Positions 1-12,807 of a DNA stretch of 64,000 nucleotides are shown here, piece by piece. Within the stretch, counting starts at the first letter, position 1; the number at the start of each line of letters is the position of its first letter. The notes below the pieces were generated by a model. The model was not told the origin of the DNA and made no database searches. It saw nothing but the letters and a program-made list of their open reading frames with translations. Location: positions 17,690,220 through 17,754,219 of the forward strand of contig CP114483.1 in assembly GCA_027186245.1 (NCBI GenBank). The letters run 5' to 3'. A program made the translations under genes and the position numbers. The stretch is from Coriaria nepalensis. Lineage: Eukaryota > Streptophyta > Magnoliopsida > Cucurbitales > Coriariaceae.

Positions 1-344
1 TAAATCTTTCTGAATCACTTCGAACGAAATTCGGCCTTTGAATATGACTTTTGTGCATAACTTGCAGTTGATCTATTGAAGTCAACAATGCATTTGTTTA
101 GCATTTGAGTCATGTAACTGAGTCTCTTCGAGTCATTAAATGATTCTATATTAAGTCGAACGAATTCTATTTTCGCCCTTCAAACATTATTTCTTACATA
201 ACTTGCAATTAATCTACTGAAGACAACAAAGCATTATTTTACCATTAAAAAACATATCACTCAGTCTTTTCAATCATTAAATTGTTTGAAGGCACTTCGG
301 ACCATATCTCTTTTTGCATTTAAAACGCGACTTTCATGCATAAC

Positions 345-368
345 TTGCAATTGATCTATTGAAGGCAA
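345..368 (+). other. Conserved dyad in the monomer core (example)
   Basis: Every monomer core can form a short imperfect stem: TTG-CAAT, a 6-base loop, ATTG, about 4 bases, then CAA. In this C monomer the loop is TGATCT. A monomers have CAGT, giving one G-T pair, and B monomers have loop TAATCT. The dyad is conserved across A, B and C, although other parts of the monomers diverge. Whether it has a role is not shown. Confidence 0.55.
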
Positions 369-1313
369 CTATGCATTTTTTTAGCCTGAAAGTCATATTT
401 TTGCGTCTCTTTTAGTCAGAAAATCATTCTAAATCACCCCGAACGAAATTAGGCATTTGAACATGACTTTCATGCATAACTTGCAGTTGATCTATTGAAG
501 TCAACAATGCATTTGTTTAGCCTTAAAGTCATGTCAATGAGTCTGTTCTAGTCGTTAAATCATTCTAAATTAAGTCGAACGAATTCTATTTTTTCCCTTC
601 AAACATGATTTTATTACATAACTTGCAATTAATCTATTGTAGACACCAGTGCATTATTTTACCTTTAAAAGGCATGTCACTTAGTCTTTCCAATCATTAA
701 ATTGTTTGAAGGTACTTCGGACCATATCTCTTTTTGCGTTTAAAACGCGAATTTCATGCATAACCTGCAATTGATCTATTGAAGGCAACTATGCATTTTT
801 TTAGCCTTAAAGTCATATTATTGCGTCTCTTTTAGTCATTAAATCTTTCTAAATCACTACGAACGAAATTCCGCCTTTAAATATGATTTTCGTGCATAAC
901 TTGCAGTTGATCTATTGAAGGCAACAATGCATTTGTTTAGCCTTTAAGTCATGTAACTGAGTCTCTTCGAGTCATTAAATCATTCTATATTAAGTCGAAC
1001 GAATTCTATTTGCGCCCTTCAAACATTATTTTCTTACATAACTTGCAATTAATCTACTGAAGACAACAATGCATTATTTTACCATTAAAAAACATATCAC
1101 TCAGTCTGTTCAGTCATTAAATTGTTTGAAAGCACTTCGAACCATATCTCTTTTTGCATTTAAAACGCGACTTTCAGGCATAACTCGCAATTGATCTATT
1201 GAAGGCAACTATGCATTTTTGTTGCCTTAAAGTCATATTTTTGCGTCTCTTTTAATCAGAAAATCATTCTAAATCACTTCGAACGAAATTAGGCATTTGA
1301 ACATGACTTTCGT

Positions 1314-1455
1314 GCATAACTTGCAGTTGATATATTGAAGTCAACAATGCATATGTTTAGCCTTAAAGTCATGTGAATGAGTCTCTTCTAGTCGTTAAAT
1401 CATTCTAAATGAAGTCGAACGAATTCTATTTTTTCCCTTCAAACATGATTTTATT
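1314..1455 (+). repeat. Monomer type A (142 bp), reference copy
   Basis: Monomer A begins GCATAACTTGCAGTTGATC and is marked by CAGTT where B and C have CAATT. It continues through ATGCAT, a GTTTAGCCTTAAAGTCATG segment and the EcoRI site. Two subtypes exist, defined by the sequence just upstream of the anchor: A1 has AGGCATTTGAACATGAC, A2 has CGGCCTTTAAATATGAC. Some A1 copies carry ATGCATATG in place of ATGCATTTG. Confidence 0.93.
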
Positions 1456-1597
1456 ACATAACTTGCAATTAATCTATTGAAGACAACAATGCATTATTTT
1501 ACCTTTAAAAAGCATGTCACTCAGTCTTTTCAATCATTAAATTGTTTGAAGGCACTTCGAACCATATCTCTTTTTGCATTTAAAACGCGACTTTCAG
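1456..1597 (+). repeat. Monomer type B (142 bp), reference copy
   Basis: Monomer B begins ACATAACTTGCAATTAATC and is marked by TTAATC where A and C have TTGATC. Two subtypes exist. B1 is preceded by TTTTTTCCCTTCAAACATGA and usually has TGCAGACACC and ACCTTTAAAAAGCATGTC. B2 is preceded by GCGCCCTTCAAACATTA and has TGAAGACAAC and ACCATTAAAAAGCATATC. B is the monomer that carries the extra base in the right arm. Confidence 0.93.
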
Positions 1598-1733
1598 GCA
1601 TAACTTGCAATTGATCTATTGAAGGCAATTATGCATTTTTTTAGCCTTAAAGTCATATTTTTGCGTCTCTTTTAGTCAGAAAATCAATCTAAATCACTTC
1701 GAACGAAATTAGGCATTTGAACATGACTTTCGT
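1598..1733 (+). repeat. Monomer type C (136 bp), reference copy
   Basis: Monomer C begins GCATAACTTGCAATTGATC and contains GGCAACTATGCAT followed by a run of about seven T. It is 6 bp shorter than A and B. Subtype C1 is preceded by GCATTTAAAACGCGACTTT and leads into A1 through TTTTTGCGTCTCTTTTAGTC. Subtype C2 is preceded by GTATTTTAAACGCGACTTT and leads into A2 through ATTATTGCGTCTCTTTTAG. Confidence 0.93.
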
Positions 1734-3259
1734 GCATAACTTGCAGTTGATCTATTGAAGTCAACAATGCGTATGTTTAGCCTTAAAGTCATGTGAATGA
1801 GTTTCTTCTAGTCGTTAAATCATTCTAAATTAAGTCGAACGAATTCTATTTTTTCCCTTCAAACATGATTTTATTACATAACTTGCAATTAATCTATTGC
1901 AGACACCAATGCATTATTTTACCTTTAAAAAGCATGTCACTCAGTCTTTTCAATCATTAAATTGTTTGAAACCACTTCGAACCAATTCTCTTTTTGCATT
2001 TAAAACGCGACTTTCAGGCATAACTTGCAATTGATCTATTGAAGGCAACTATGCATTTTTTTAGCCTGAAAGTCATATTTTTGCGTCTCTTTTAGTCAGA
2101 AAATCATTCTAAATCACTCCGAACGAAATTAGGCATTTGAACATGACTTTCATGCATAACTTGCAGTTGATCTATTGAAGTCAACAATGCATTTGTTTAG
2201 CCTTAAATTCATGTCAATGAGTCTCTTCTAGTCGTTAAATCATTCTAAATTAAGTCGAACGAATTCTATTTTTTCCCTTCAAACATGATCTTATGACATA
2301 ACTTGCGATTAATCTATTGCAGACACCAATGCATTATTTTACCTTTAAAAAGCATGTCACTCAGTCTTTTCAATCATTAAATTGTTTGAAGGCACTTCGA
2401 ACCATATCTCTTTTTGTATTTTAAACGCGACTTTCATGCATAACCTGCAATTGATCTATTGAAGGCAACTATGCATTTTTTTAGCCTGAAAGTCATATTT
2501 TTGCGTCTCTTTTAGTCAGAAAATCATTCTAAATCACTCCGAACGAAATTAGGCATTTGAACATGACTTTCATGCATAACTTGCAGTTGATCTATTGAAG
2601 TCAACAATGCATTTGTTTAGCCTTAAAGTCATGTCAATGAGTCTCTTCTAGTCGTTAAATCATTCTAAATTAAGTCGAACGAATTCTATTTTTTCCCTTC
2701 ACATATGATTTTATTACATAACTTGCAATTAATCTATTGAAGACAACAATGCATTATTTTACCATTAAAAAGCATGTCACTCAATCTTTTCCATCATTAA
2801 ATTGTTTGAAGGCACTTCGAACCATATCTCTTTTTGCATTTAAAACGCGACTTTCAGGCATAACCTGAAATTGATCTATTGAAGGCAACTATGCATTTTT
2901 TTAGCCTTAAAGTCATATTTTTGCATCTCTTTTAGTCAGAAAATCATTCTAAATCACTTCGAACGAAATTAGGCATTTGAACATGACTTTCGTGCATAAC
3001 TTGCAGTTGATCTATTGAAGGCAACAATGCATTTGTTTAGCCTTTAAGTCATGTAACTATGTCTCTTCGAGTCATTAAATCATTCAAAATTAAGTCGAAC
3101 GAATTCTATTTTTTCCCTTCTAACATGATTTTATTACATAACTTGCAATTAATCTATTGAAGACAACAATGCATTATTTTACCATTAAAAAGCATGTCAC
3201 TCAGTCTTTTCAGTCATTAAATTGTTTGAAGGCACTTCGGACCATATCTCTCTTTGCAT

Positions 3260-5413
3260 TTAAAACGCGACTTTCATGCATAACTTGCAATTGATCTATT
3301 GAAGGCAACTATGCATTTTTTTAGCCTGAAAGTCATATTTTTGCGTCTCTTTTAGTCAGAAAGTCATTCTAAATCACTCTGAACAAAATTAGGCATTTGA
3401 ACATGACTTTCATGCATAACTTGCAGTTGATCTATTGAAGTCAACAATGCATTTGTTTAGCCTTAAAGTCATGTCAATGAGTCTCTTCTAGTCGTTAAAT
3501 CATTCTAAATTAAGTCGAACGAATTCTATTTTTTCCCTTCAAACATGATTTTATTACATAACTTGCACTTAATCTATTGCAGACACCAGTGCATTATTTT
3601 ACCTTTAAAAGGCATGTCACTTAGTCTTTCCAATCATTAAATTGTTTGAAGGTACTTCGGACCATATCTCTTTTTGCGTTTAAAACGCGACTTTCATGCA
3701 TAACCTGCAATTGATCTATTGAAGGCAACTATGCATTTTTTTTAGCCTTAAAGTCATATTATTGCGTCTCTTTTAGTCATTAAATCTTTCTAAATCACTA
3801 CGAACGAAATTCCGCCTTTAAATATGATTTTCGTGCATAACTTGCAGTTGATCTATTGAAGGCAACAATGCATTTGTTTAGCCTTTAAGTCATGTAACTG
3901 AGTCTCTTCGAGTCATTAAATCATTCTAAATTAAGTCGAACGAATTCTATTTGCGCCCTTCAAACATTATTTTCTTACATAACTTGCAATTAATCTACTG
4001 AAGACAACAATGCATTATTTTACCATTAAAAAACATATCACTCAGTCTGTTCAATCATTAAATTGTTTGAAGGCACTTCGAACCATATCTCTTTTTGCAT
4101 TTAAAACGTGACTTTCAGGCATAACTTGCAATTAATCTACTGAAGACAACAATGCATTATTTTACCATTAAAAAACATATCACTCAGTCTGTTCAATCAT
4201 TAAATTGTTTGAAGGCACTTCGAACCATATCTCTTTTTGCAATTAAAACGCGACTTTCTGGCATAACTTGCAATTGATCTATTGAAGGCAACTATGCATT
4301 TTTGTTGCCTTAAAGTCATATTTTTGCGTCTCTTTTAATCAGAAAATCATTCTAAATCACTTTGAACGAAATTAGGCATTTGAACATGACTTTCGTGCAT
4401 AACTTGCAGTTGATCTATTGAAGTCAACAATGCATATGTTTAGCCTTAAAGTCATGTGAATGAGTCTCTTCTAGTCGTTAAATCATTCTAAATGAAGTCG
4501 AACGAATTCTATTTTTTCCCTTCAAACATGATTTTATTACATAACTTGCAATTAATCTATTGAAGACAACAATGCATTATTTTACCTTTAAAAAGCATGT
4601 CACTCAGTCTTTTCAATCATTAAATTGTTTGAAGGCACTTCGAACCATATCTCTTTTTGCATTTAAAACGCGACTTTCAGGCATAACTTGCAATTGATCT
4701 ATTGAAGGCAATTATGCATTTTTTTAGCCTTAAAGTCAAATTTTTGCGTCTCTTTTACTCAGAAAATCATTCTAAATCACTTCGAACGAAATTAGGCATT
4801 TGAACATGACTTTCGTGCATAACTTGCAGTTGATCTATTGAAGTCAACAATGCATATGTTTAGCCTTAAAGTCATGTGAATGAGTCTCTTCTAGTCGTTA
4901 AATCATTCTAAATTAAGTCGAACGAATTCAATTTTTTCCCTCCAAACATGATTTTATTACATAACTTGCAATTAATCTATTGCAGACACCAATGCATTAT
5001 TTTACCTTTAAAAAGCATGTCACTCAGTCTTTTCAATCATTAAATTGTTTGAAAGCACTTCGAACCAATTCTCTTTTTGCATTTAAAACGCGACTTTCAG
5101 GCATAACTTGCAATTGATCTATTGAAGGCAACTATGCATTTTTTTAGCCTGAAAGTCATATTTTTGCGTCTCTTTTAGTCAGAAAATCATTCTAAATCAC
5201 TCCGAACGAAATTAGGCATTTGAACATGACTTTCATGCATAACTTGCAGTTGATCTATTGAAGTCAACAATGCATTTGTTTAACCTTAAATTCATGTCAA
5301 TGAGTCTCTTCTAGTCGTTAAATCATTCTAAATTAAGTCGAACGAATTCTATTTTTTCCCTTCAAACATGATCTTATGACATAACTTGCAATTAATCTAT
5401 TGCAGACACCAAT
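3260..5413 (+). repeat. Block duplication, copy 2 (partner 320-2,330)
   Basis: Second copy of the seven-unit block, in the same orientation. It differs from the first mainly by one added T near 3,740 and by a whole extra B monomer at 4,119-4,260. Because the first copy lacks that monomer, the monomer was probably gained after, or during, the block duplication. Confidence 0.8.
4119..4260 (+). repeat. Extra B monomer (A-B-B-C unit)
   Basis: A B-type monomer, with CAATTAATCTACTGAAGAC, sits where a C monomer is expected. It directly follows another B at 3,977-4,118. The two copies are 142 bp each and differ at about four positions. The local order is A-B-B-C, so this HOR unit is about 562 bp instead of 420 bp. 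It is the only whole-monomer length change I found in the left arm, and all the downstream phase is shifted by it. Unequal exchange out of register, B pairing with C, is the simple explanation. Confidence 0.93.
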
Positions 5414-5929
5414 GCATTATTTTACCATTAAAAAGCATGTCACTCAGTCTTTTCAATCATTAAATTGTTTAAAGGCACTTCAGACCATATCTCTTTTTGC
5501 ATTTAAAACGTGACTTTCATGCATAACCTGCAATTGATCTATTGAAGGCAACTATGCATTTTTTTAGCCTTAAAGTCATATTATTGCGTCTCTTTTAGTC
5601 ATTAAATCTTTCTGAATCACTTCGAACGAAATTAGGCATTTGAACATGACTTTTGTGCATAACTTGCAGTTGATCTATTGAAGTCAACAATGCATTTGTT
5701 TAGCATTTAAGTCATGTAACTGAGTCTCTTCGAGTCATTAAATCATTCTATATTAAGTCGAACGAATTCTATTTTCGCCCTTCAAACATTATTTCTTACA
5801 TAACTTGCAATTAATCTACTGAAGACAACAAAGCATTATTTTACCATTAAAAAACATATCACTCAGTCTTTTCAATCATTAAATTGTTTGAAGGCACTTT
5901 GAACCATATCTCTTTTTGCATTTAAAACG

Positions 5930-7610
5930 CGACTTTCAGGCATAACTTGCAATTGATCTATTGAAGGCAACTATGCACTTTTTTAGCCTTAAAGTCATAT
6001 TTTTGCGTCTCTTTTAATCAGAAAATCATTCTAAATCACTTCGAACGAAATTAGGCATTTGAACATGACTTTCGTGCATAACTTGCAGTTGATCTATTGA
6101 AGTCAACAATGCATTTGTTTAGCCTTAAAGTCATGTGAATGAGTCTCTTCTAGTCGTTAAATCATTCTAAATTAAGTCGAACGAATTCTATTTTTTCCCT
6201 TCACATATGATTTTATTACATAACTTGCAATTAATCTATTGAGGACAACAATGCATTATTTTACCATTAAAAAGCTTGTCACTCAGTCTTTTCAATCATT
6301 AAATTGTATGAAGGCACTTCGAACCATATCTCTTTTTGTATTTTAAACGCGACTTTTAGGCATAACTTGCAATTGATCTATTGAAGGCAACTATGCATTT
6401 TTTTAGCCTTAAAGTCATATTTTTGTGTCTCTTTTAGTCAGAAAAACATTCTAAATCACTTCGAACGAAATTAGGCATTTGAACATGACTTTCGTGCATA
6501 ACTTGCAGTTGATCTATTGAAGGCAACAATGGATTTTTTTAGCCTTTAAGTCATGTAACTGAGTCTCTTCGAGTCATTAAATCATTCTAAATTAAGTCGA
6601 ACGAATTCTATTTGCGCCCTTCAAACATTATTTTCTTACATAACTTGCAATTAATCTACTGAAGACAACAATGCATTATTTTACCATTAAAAAGCATATC
6701 ACTCAGTCTGTTCAATCATTAAATTGTTTGAAGGCACTTCGAACCATATCTCTTTTTGCATTTAAAACGCGACTTTCAGGCATAACTTGCAATTGATCTA
6801 TTGAAGGCAACTATGCACTTTTTTAGCCTTAAAGTCATATTTTTGCGTCTCTTTTAATCAGAAAATCATTCTAAATCACTTCGAACGAAATTAGGCATTT
6901 GAACATGACTTTCGTGCATAACTTGCAGTTGATCTATTGAAGTCACCAATGCATTTGTTTAGCCTTAAAGTCATGTGAATGAGTCTCTTCTAGTCGTTAA
7001 ATCATTCTAAATTAAGTCGAACGAATTCTATTTTTTCCCTTCACATATGATTTTATTACATAACTTGCAATTAATCTATTGAAGACAACAATGCATTATT
7101 TTACCATTAAAAAGCTTGTCACTCAATCTTTTCAATCATTAAATTGTTTGAAGGCACTTCGAACCATATCTCTTTTTGCATTTAAAACGCGACTTTCAGG
7201 CATAACCTGCAATTGATCTATTGAAGGCAACTATGCATTTTTTTAGCCTTAAAGTCATATTTTTGCGTCTCTTTTAGTCAGAAAAACATTCTAAATCACT
7301 TCGAACGAAATTAGGCATTTGAAAATGACTTTCGTGCATAACTTGCAGTTGATCTATTGAAGGCAACAATGCATTTGTTTAGCCTTTAAGTCATGTAACT
7401 GAGTCTCTTCGAGTCATTAAATCATTCTAAATTAAGTCGAACGAATTCTATTTGCGCCCTTCAAACATTATTTTCTTACATAACTTGCAATCAATCTACT
7501 GAAGACAACAATGCATTATTTTACCATTAAAAAACATATCACTCAGTCTGTTCAATCATTAAATTGTTTGAAGGCACTTCGAACCATATCTCTTTTTGCA
7601 TTTAAAACGC
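5930..7610 (+). repeat. 840-bp tandem duplication (two copies of two HOR units)
   Basis: Positions 5,930-6,770 and 6,770-7,610 match at an offset of 840 bp. They share variants that are rare elsewhere: ATGCACTTTTTTAGCC, CTTCACATATGATTTTATTAC, AAAAAGCTTGTCACTC and GTCAGAAAAACATTC. The copies differ at scattered single bases, for instance AAGTCAACAATG against AAGTCACCAATG. Confidence 0.8.
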
Positions 7611-7999
7611 GACTTTCAGGCATAACTTGCAATTGATCTATTGAAGGCAACTATGCATTTTTGTAGCCTTAAAGTCATATTTTTGCGTCTCTTTTAATCA
7701 GAAAATCATTCTAAATCACTTCGAACGAAATTAGGCATTTGAACATGACTTTCGTGCATAACTTGCAGTTGATCTATTGAAGTCAACAATGCATATGTTT
7801 AGCCTTAAAGTCATGTGAATGAGTCTCTTCTAGTCGTTAAATCATTCTAAATTAAGTCGAACGAATTCTATTTTTTCCCTTCAAACATGATTTTATTACA
7901 TAACTTGCAATTAATCTATTGCAGACACCAATGCATTATTTTACCTTTAAAAAGCATGTCACTCAGTCTTTTCAATCATTAAATTGTTTGAAACCACTT

Positions 8000-9870
8000 C
8001 GAACCATATCTCTTTTTGCATTTAAAACGCGACTTTCAGGCATAACTTGCAATTGATCTATTGAAGGCAACTATGCATTTTTGTTTCCTTAAAGTCATAT
8101 TTTTGCGTCTCTTTTAATCAGAAAATCATTCTAAATCACTTCGAACGAAATTAGGCATTTGAACATGACTTTCGTGCATAACTTGCAGTTGCTCTATTGA
8201 ATCAACAATGCATATGTTTAGCCTTAAAGTCATGTGAATGAGTCTCTTCTAGTCGTTAAATCATTCCAAATGAAGTCGAACGAATTCTATTTTTTCCCTT
8301 CAAACATGATTTTATTACATAACTTGCAATTAATCTATTGAAGACAACAATGCATTATTTTACGTTTAAAAAGCATGTCACTCAGTCTTTTCAATCATTA
8401 AATTGTTTGAAGGCACTTCGAACCATATCTCTTTTTCCATTTAAAACGCGACTTTCAGGCATAACTTGCAATTGATCTATTGAAGGCAATTATGCATTTT
8501 TTTAGCCTTAAAGTCATATTTTTGCGTCTCTTTTAGTCAGAAAATCATTCTAAATCACTTCGAACGAAATTAGGCATTTGAACATGACTTTCGTGCATAA
8601 CTTGCAGTTGATCTATTGAAGTCAACAATGCATATTTTTAGCCTTAAAGTCATGTGAATGAGTCTCTTCTAGTCGTTAAATCATTCTAAATTAAGTCGAA
8701 CGAATTCAATTTTTTCCCTCCAAACATGATTTTATTACATAACTTGCAATTAATCTATTGCAGACACCAATGCATTATTTTACCTTTAAAAAGCATGTCA
8801 CTCAGTCTTTTCAATCATTAAATTGTTTGAAAGCACTTCGAACCAATTCTCTTTTTGCATTTAAAACGCGACTTTCAGGCATAACTTGCAATTGATCTAT
8901 TGAAGGCAACTATGCATTTTTTTAGCCTGAAAGTCATATTTTTGCGTCTCTTTTAGTCAGAAAATCATTCTAAATCACTCCGAACGAAATTAGGCATTTG
9001 AACATGACTTTCATGCATAACTTGCAGTTGATCTATTGAAGTCAACAATGCATTTGTTTAACCTTAAATTCATGTCAATGAGTCTCTTCTAGTCGTTAAA
9101 TCATTCTAAATTAAGTCGAACGAATTCTATTTTTTCCCTTCAAACATGATCTTATGACATAACTTGCAATTAATCTATTGCAGACACCAATGCATTATTT
9201 TACCTTTAAAAAGCATGTCACTCAGTCCTTTCAATCATTAAATTGTTTGAAGGCACTTCGAACCATATCTCTTTTTGTATTTTAAACGCGACTTTCATGC
9301 ATAACTTGCAATTGATCTATTGAAGGCAACTATGCATTTTTTTAGCCTTAAAGTCATATTTTTGCGTCTCTTTTAGTCAGAAAATCATTCTAAATCACTT
9401 CGAACGAAATTAGGCATTTGAACATGACTTTCGTGCATAACTTGCAGTTGATCTATTGAAGGCAACAATGGATTTGTTTAGCCTTTAAGTCATGTAACTA
9501 TGTCTCTTCGAGTCATTAAATCATTCAAAATTAAGTCGAACGAATTCTATTTTTTCCCTTCTAACATGATTTTATTACATAACTTGCAATAATCTATTGA
9601 AGACAACAATGCATTATTTTACCATTAAAAAGCATGTCACTCAGTCTTTTCAATCATTAAATTGTTTAAAGGCACTTCAGACCATATCTCTTTTTGCATT
9701 TAAAACGCGACTTTCATGCATAACTTGCAATCGATCTATTGAAGGCAACTCTGCATTTTTTTAGCCTTAAAGTCATATTATTGCGTCTCTTTTAGTCATT
9801 AAATCTTTCTGAATCACTTCGAACGAAATTCGGCCTTTGAATATGACTTTTGTGCATAACTTGCAGTTGA
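8000..9870 (+). repeat. Block duplication, copy 1 (partner 10,937-12,807)
   Basis: This block is repeated 2,937 bp downstream, which is seven HOR units less 3 bp. Shared private marks include GTTGCTCTATTGAATCAAC (8,188 and 11,125), which lacks one base of the normal GAAGTCAAC, and CTTTTTCCATTTAAAACG. Others are TGCAATAATCTATTG, a 1-bp loss, and TTTAAAGGCACTTCAGACC at 9,665 and 12,602. Shared indels make common descent more secure than shared substitutions alone. Confidence 0.85.
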
Positions 9871-10936
9871 TCTATTGAAGTCAACAATGCATTTGTTTAG
9901 CATTTAAGTCATGTAACTGAGTCTCTTCGAGTCATTAAATGATTCTATATTAAGTCGAATGAATTCTATTTTCGCCCTTCAAACATTATTTCTTACATAA
10001 CTTGCAATTAATCTACTAAAGACAACAATGCATTATTTTACCATTAAAAAACATATCACTCAGTCTTTTCAATCATTAAATTGTTTGAAGGCACTTCGAA
10101 CCATATCTCTTTTTGCATTTAAAACGCGACTTTCAGGCATAACTTGCAATTGATCTATTGAAGGCAACTATGCATTTTTTTAGCCTGAAAGTCATATTTT
10201 TGCGTCTCTTTTAGTCAGAAAATCATTCTAAATCACTTCGAACGAAATTAGGCATTTGAACATGACTTTCGTGCATAACTTGCGGTTTATCTATTGAAGT
10301 CAACAATGCATTTGTTTAGCCTTAAAGTCATGTGAATGAGTCTCTTCTAGTCGTTAAATCATTCTAAATTATGTCGAACGAATTCTATTTTTTCCCTTCA
10401 CATATGATTTTATTACATAACTTGCAATTAATCTATTGAAGACAACAATGCATTATTTTACCATTAAAAAGCATGTCAGTCAATCTTTTCAATCATTAAA
10501 TTGTTTGAAGGCACTTCGAACCATATCTCTTTTTGCATTTAAAACGCGACTTTCATGCATAACTTGCAATTGATCTATTGAAGGCAACTATGCATTTTTT
10601 TAGCCTTAAAGTCATATTATTGCGTCTCTTTTAGTCATTAAATCTTTCTAAATCACTACGAACGAAATTCCGCCTTTAAATATGATTTTCGTGCATAACT
10701 TGCAGTTGATCTATTGAAGGCAACAATGCATTTGTTTAGCCTTTAAGTCATGTAACTGAGTCTCTTCGAGTCATTAAATCATTCTAAATTAAGTCGAACG
10801 AATTCTATTTGCGCCCTTCAAACATTATTTTCTTACATAACTTGCAATTAATCTACTGAAGACAACAATGCATTATTTTACAATTAAAAAACATATCACT
10901 CAGTCTGTTCAATCATTAAATTGTTTGAAGGCACTT

Positions 10937-12807
10937 CGAACCATATCTCTTTTTGCATTTAAAACGCGACTTTCAGGCCTAACTTGCAATTGATCTATTG
11001 AAGGCAACTATGCATTTTTGTTTCCTTAAAGTCATATTTTTGCGTCTCTTTTAATCAGAAAATCATTCTAAATCACTTCGAACGAAATTAGGCATTTGAA
11101 CATGACTTTCGTGCATAACTTGCAGTTGCTCTATTGAATCAACAATGCATATGTTTAGCCTTAAAGTCATGTGAATGAGTCTCTTCTAGTCGTTAAATCA
11201 TTCCAAATGAAGTCGAACGAATTCTATTTTTTCCCTTCAAACATGATTTTATTACATAACTTGCAATTAATCTATTGAAGACAACAATGCATTATTTTAC
11301 GTTTAAAAAGCATGTCACTCAGTCTTTTCAATCATTAAATTGTTTGAAGGCACTTCGAACCATATCTCTTTTTCCATTTAAAACGCGACTTTCAGGCATA
11401 ACTTGCAATTGATCTATTGAAGGCAATTATGCATTTTTTTAGCCTTAAAGTCATATTTTTGCGTCTCTTTTAGTCAGAAAATCATTCTAAATCACTTCGA
11501 ACGAAATTAGGCATTTGAACATGACTTTCGTGCATAACTTGCAGTTGATCTATTGAAGTCAACAATGCATATTTTTAGCCTTAAAGTCATGTGAATGAGT
11601 CTCTTCTAGTCGTTAAATCATTCTAAATTAAGTCGAACGAATTCAATTTTTTCCCTCCAAACATGATTTTATTACATAACTTGCAATTAATCTATTGCAG
11701 ACACCAATGCATTATTTTACCTTTAAAAAGCATGTCACTCAGTCTTTTCAATCATTAAATTGTTTGAAAGCAGTTCGAACCAATTCTCTTTTTGCATTTA
11801 AAACGCGACTTTCAGGCATAACTTGCAATTGATCTATTGAAGGCAACTATGCATTTTTTTAGCCTGAAAGTCATATTTTTGCGTCTCTTTTAGTCAGAAA
11901 ATCATTCTAAATCACTCCGAACGAAATTAGGCATTTGAACATGACTTTCATGCATAACTTGCAGTTGATCTATTGAAGTCAACAATGCATTTGTTTAACC
12001 TTAAATTCATGTCAATGAGTCTCTTCTAGTCGTTAAATCATTCTAAATTAAGTCGAACGAATTCTATTTTTTCCCTTCAAACATGATCTTATGACATAAC
12101 TTGCAATTAATCTATTGCAGACACCAATGCATTATTTTACCTTTAAAAAGCATGTCACTCAGTCCTTTCAATCATTAAATTGTTTGAAGGCACTTCGAAC
12201 CATATCTCTTTTTGTATTTTAAACGCGACTTTCATGCATAACTTGCAATTGATCTATTGAAGGCAACTATGCATTTTTTTAGCCTTAAAGTCATATTTTT
12301 GCGTCTCTTTTAGTCAGAAAATCATTCTAAATCACTTCGAACGAAATTAGGCATTTGAACATGACTTTCGTGCATAACTTGCAGTTGATCTATTGAAGGC
12401 AACAATGGATTTGTTTAGCCTTTAAGTCACGTAACTATGTCTCTTCGAGTCATTAAATCATTCAAAATTAAGTCGAACGAATTCTATTTTTTCCCTTCTA
12501 ACATGATTTTATTACATAACTTGCAATAATCTATTGAAGACAACAATGCATTATTTTACCATTAAAAAGCATGTCACTCAGTCTTTTCAATCATTAAATT
12601 GTTTAAAGGCACTTCAGACCATATCTCTTTTTGCATTTAAAACGCGACTTTCATGCATAACTTGCAATCGATCTATTGAAGGCAACTCTGCATTTTTTTA
12701 GCCTTAAAGTCATATTATTGCGTCTCTTTTAGTCATTAAATCTTTCTGAATCACTTCGAACGAAATTCGGCCTTTAAATATGACTTTTGTGCATAACTTG
12801 CAGTTGA
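10937..12807 (+). repeat. Block duplication, copy 2 (partner 8,000-9,870)
   Basis: Second copy of the block, same orientation, carrying the same 1-bp deletions and substitutions as the first. It has a few private changes such as GGCCTAACTTGC near 10,977 and GCAGTTCGAACC near 11,771. Part of its right end (TTTAAAGGCACTTCAGACC and neighbours) occurs once more 2,100 bp further on, near 14,702, so this segment has been copied at least three times. Confidence 0.82.

Larger units (their letters stand above)
1314..1733 (+). repeat. Representative 420-bp higher-order unit (left arm)
   Basis: This is one complete HOR unit, given as the reference for the left arm. Three monomers start at 1,314 (A), 1,456 (B) and 1,598 (C), and the next A starts at 1,734. 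Spacings are 142, 142 and 136 bp. One EcoRI site (GAATTC) occurs per unit, in the second half of A at the sequence TCGAACGAATTC. ATGCAT occurs in all three monomers in most units. Neighbouring units differ from this one at a handful of positions. Confidence 0.97.
320..2330 (+). repeat. Block duplication, copy 1 (partner 3,260-5,413)
   Basis: Private variants in this run of units recur downstream at an offset of 2,940 bp (seven HOR units). Examples are GGCATGTCACTTAGTCTTTCC at 670 and 3,610, and ACTACGAACGAAATTCCGCC. After a 1-bp insertion near 3,740 and the extra monomer at 4,119 the offset becomes 3,083 bp. GGCAATTATGC at 1,624 and GATCTTATGACATAAC at 2,288 show that later offset. The edges are approximate because all units are alike. 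Confidence 0.8.
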
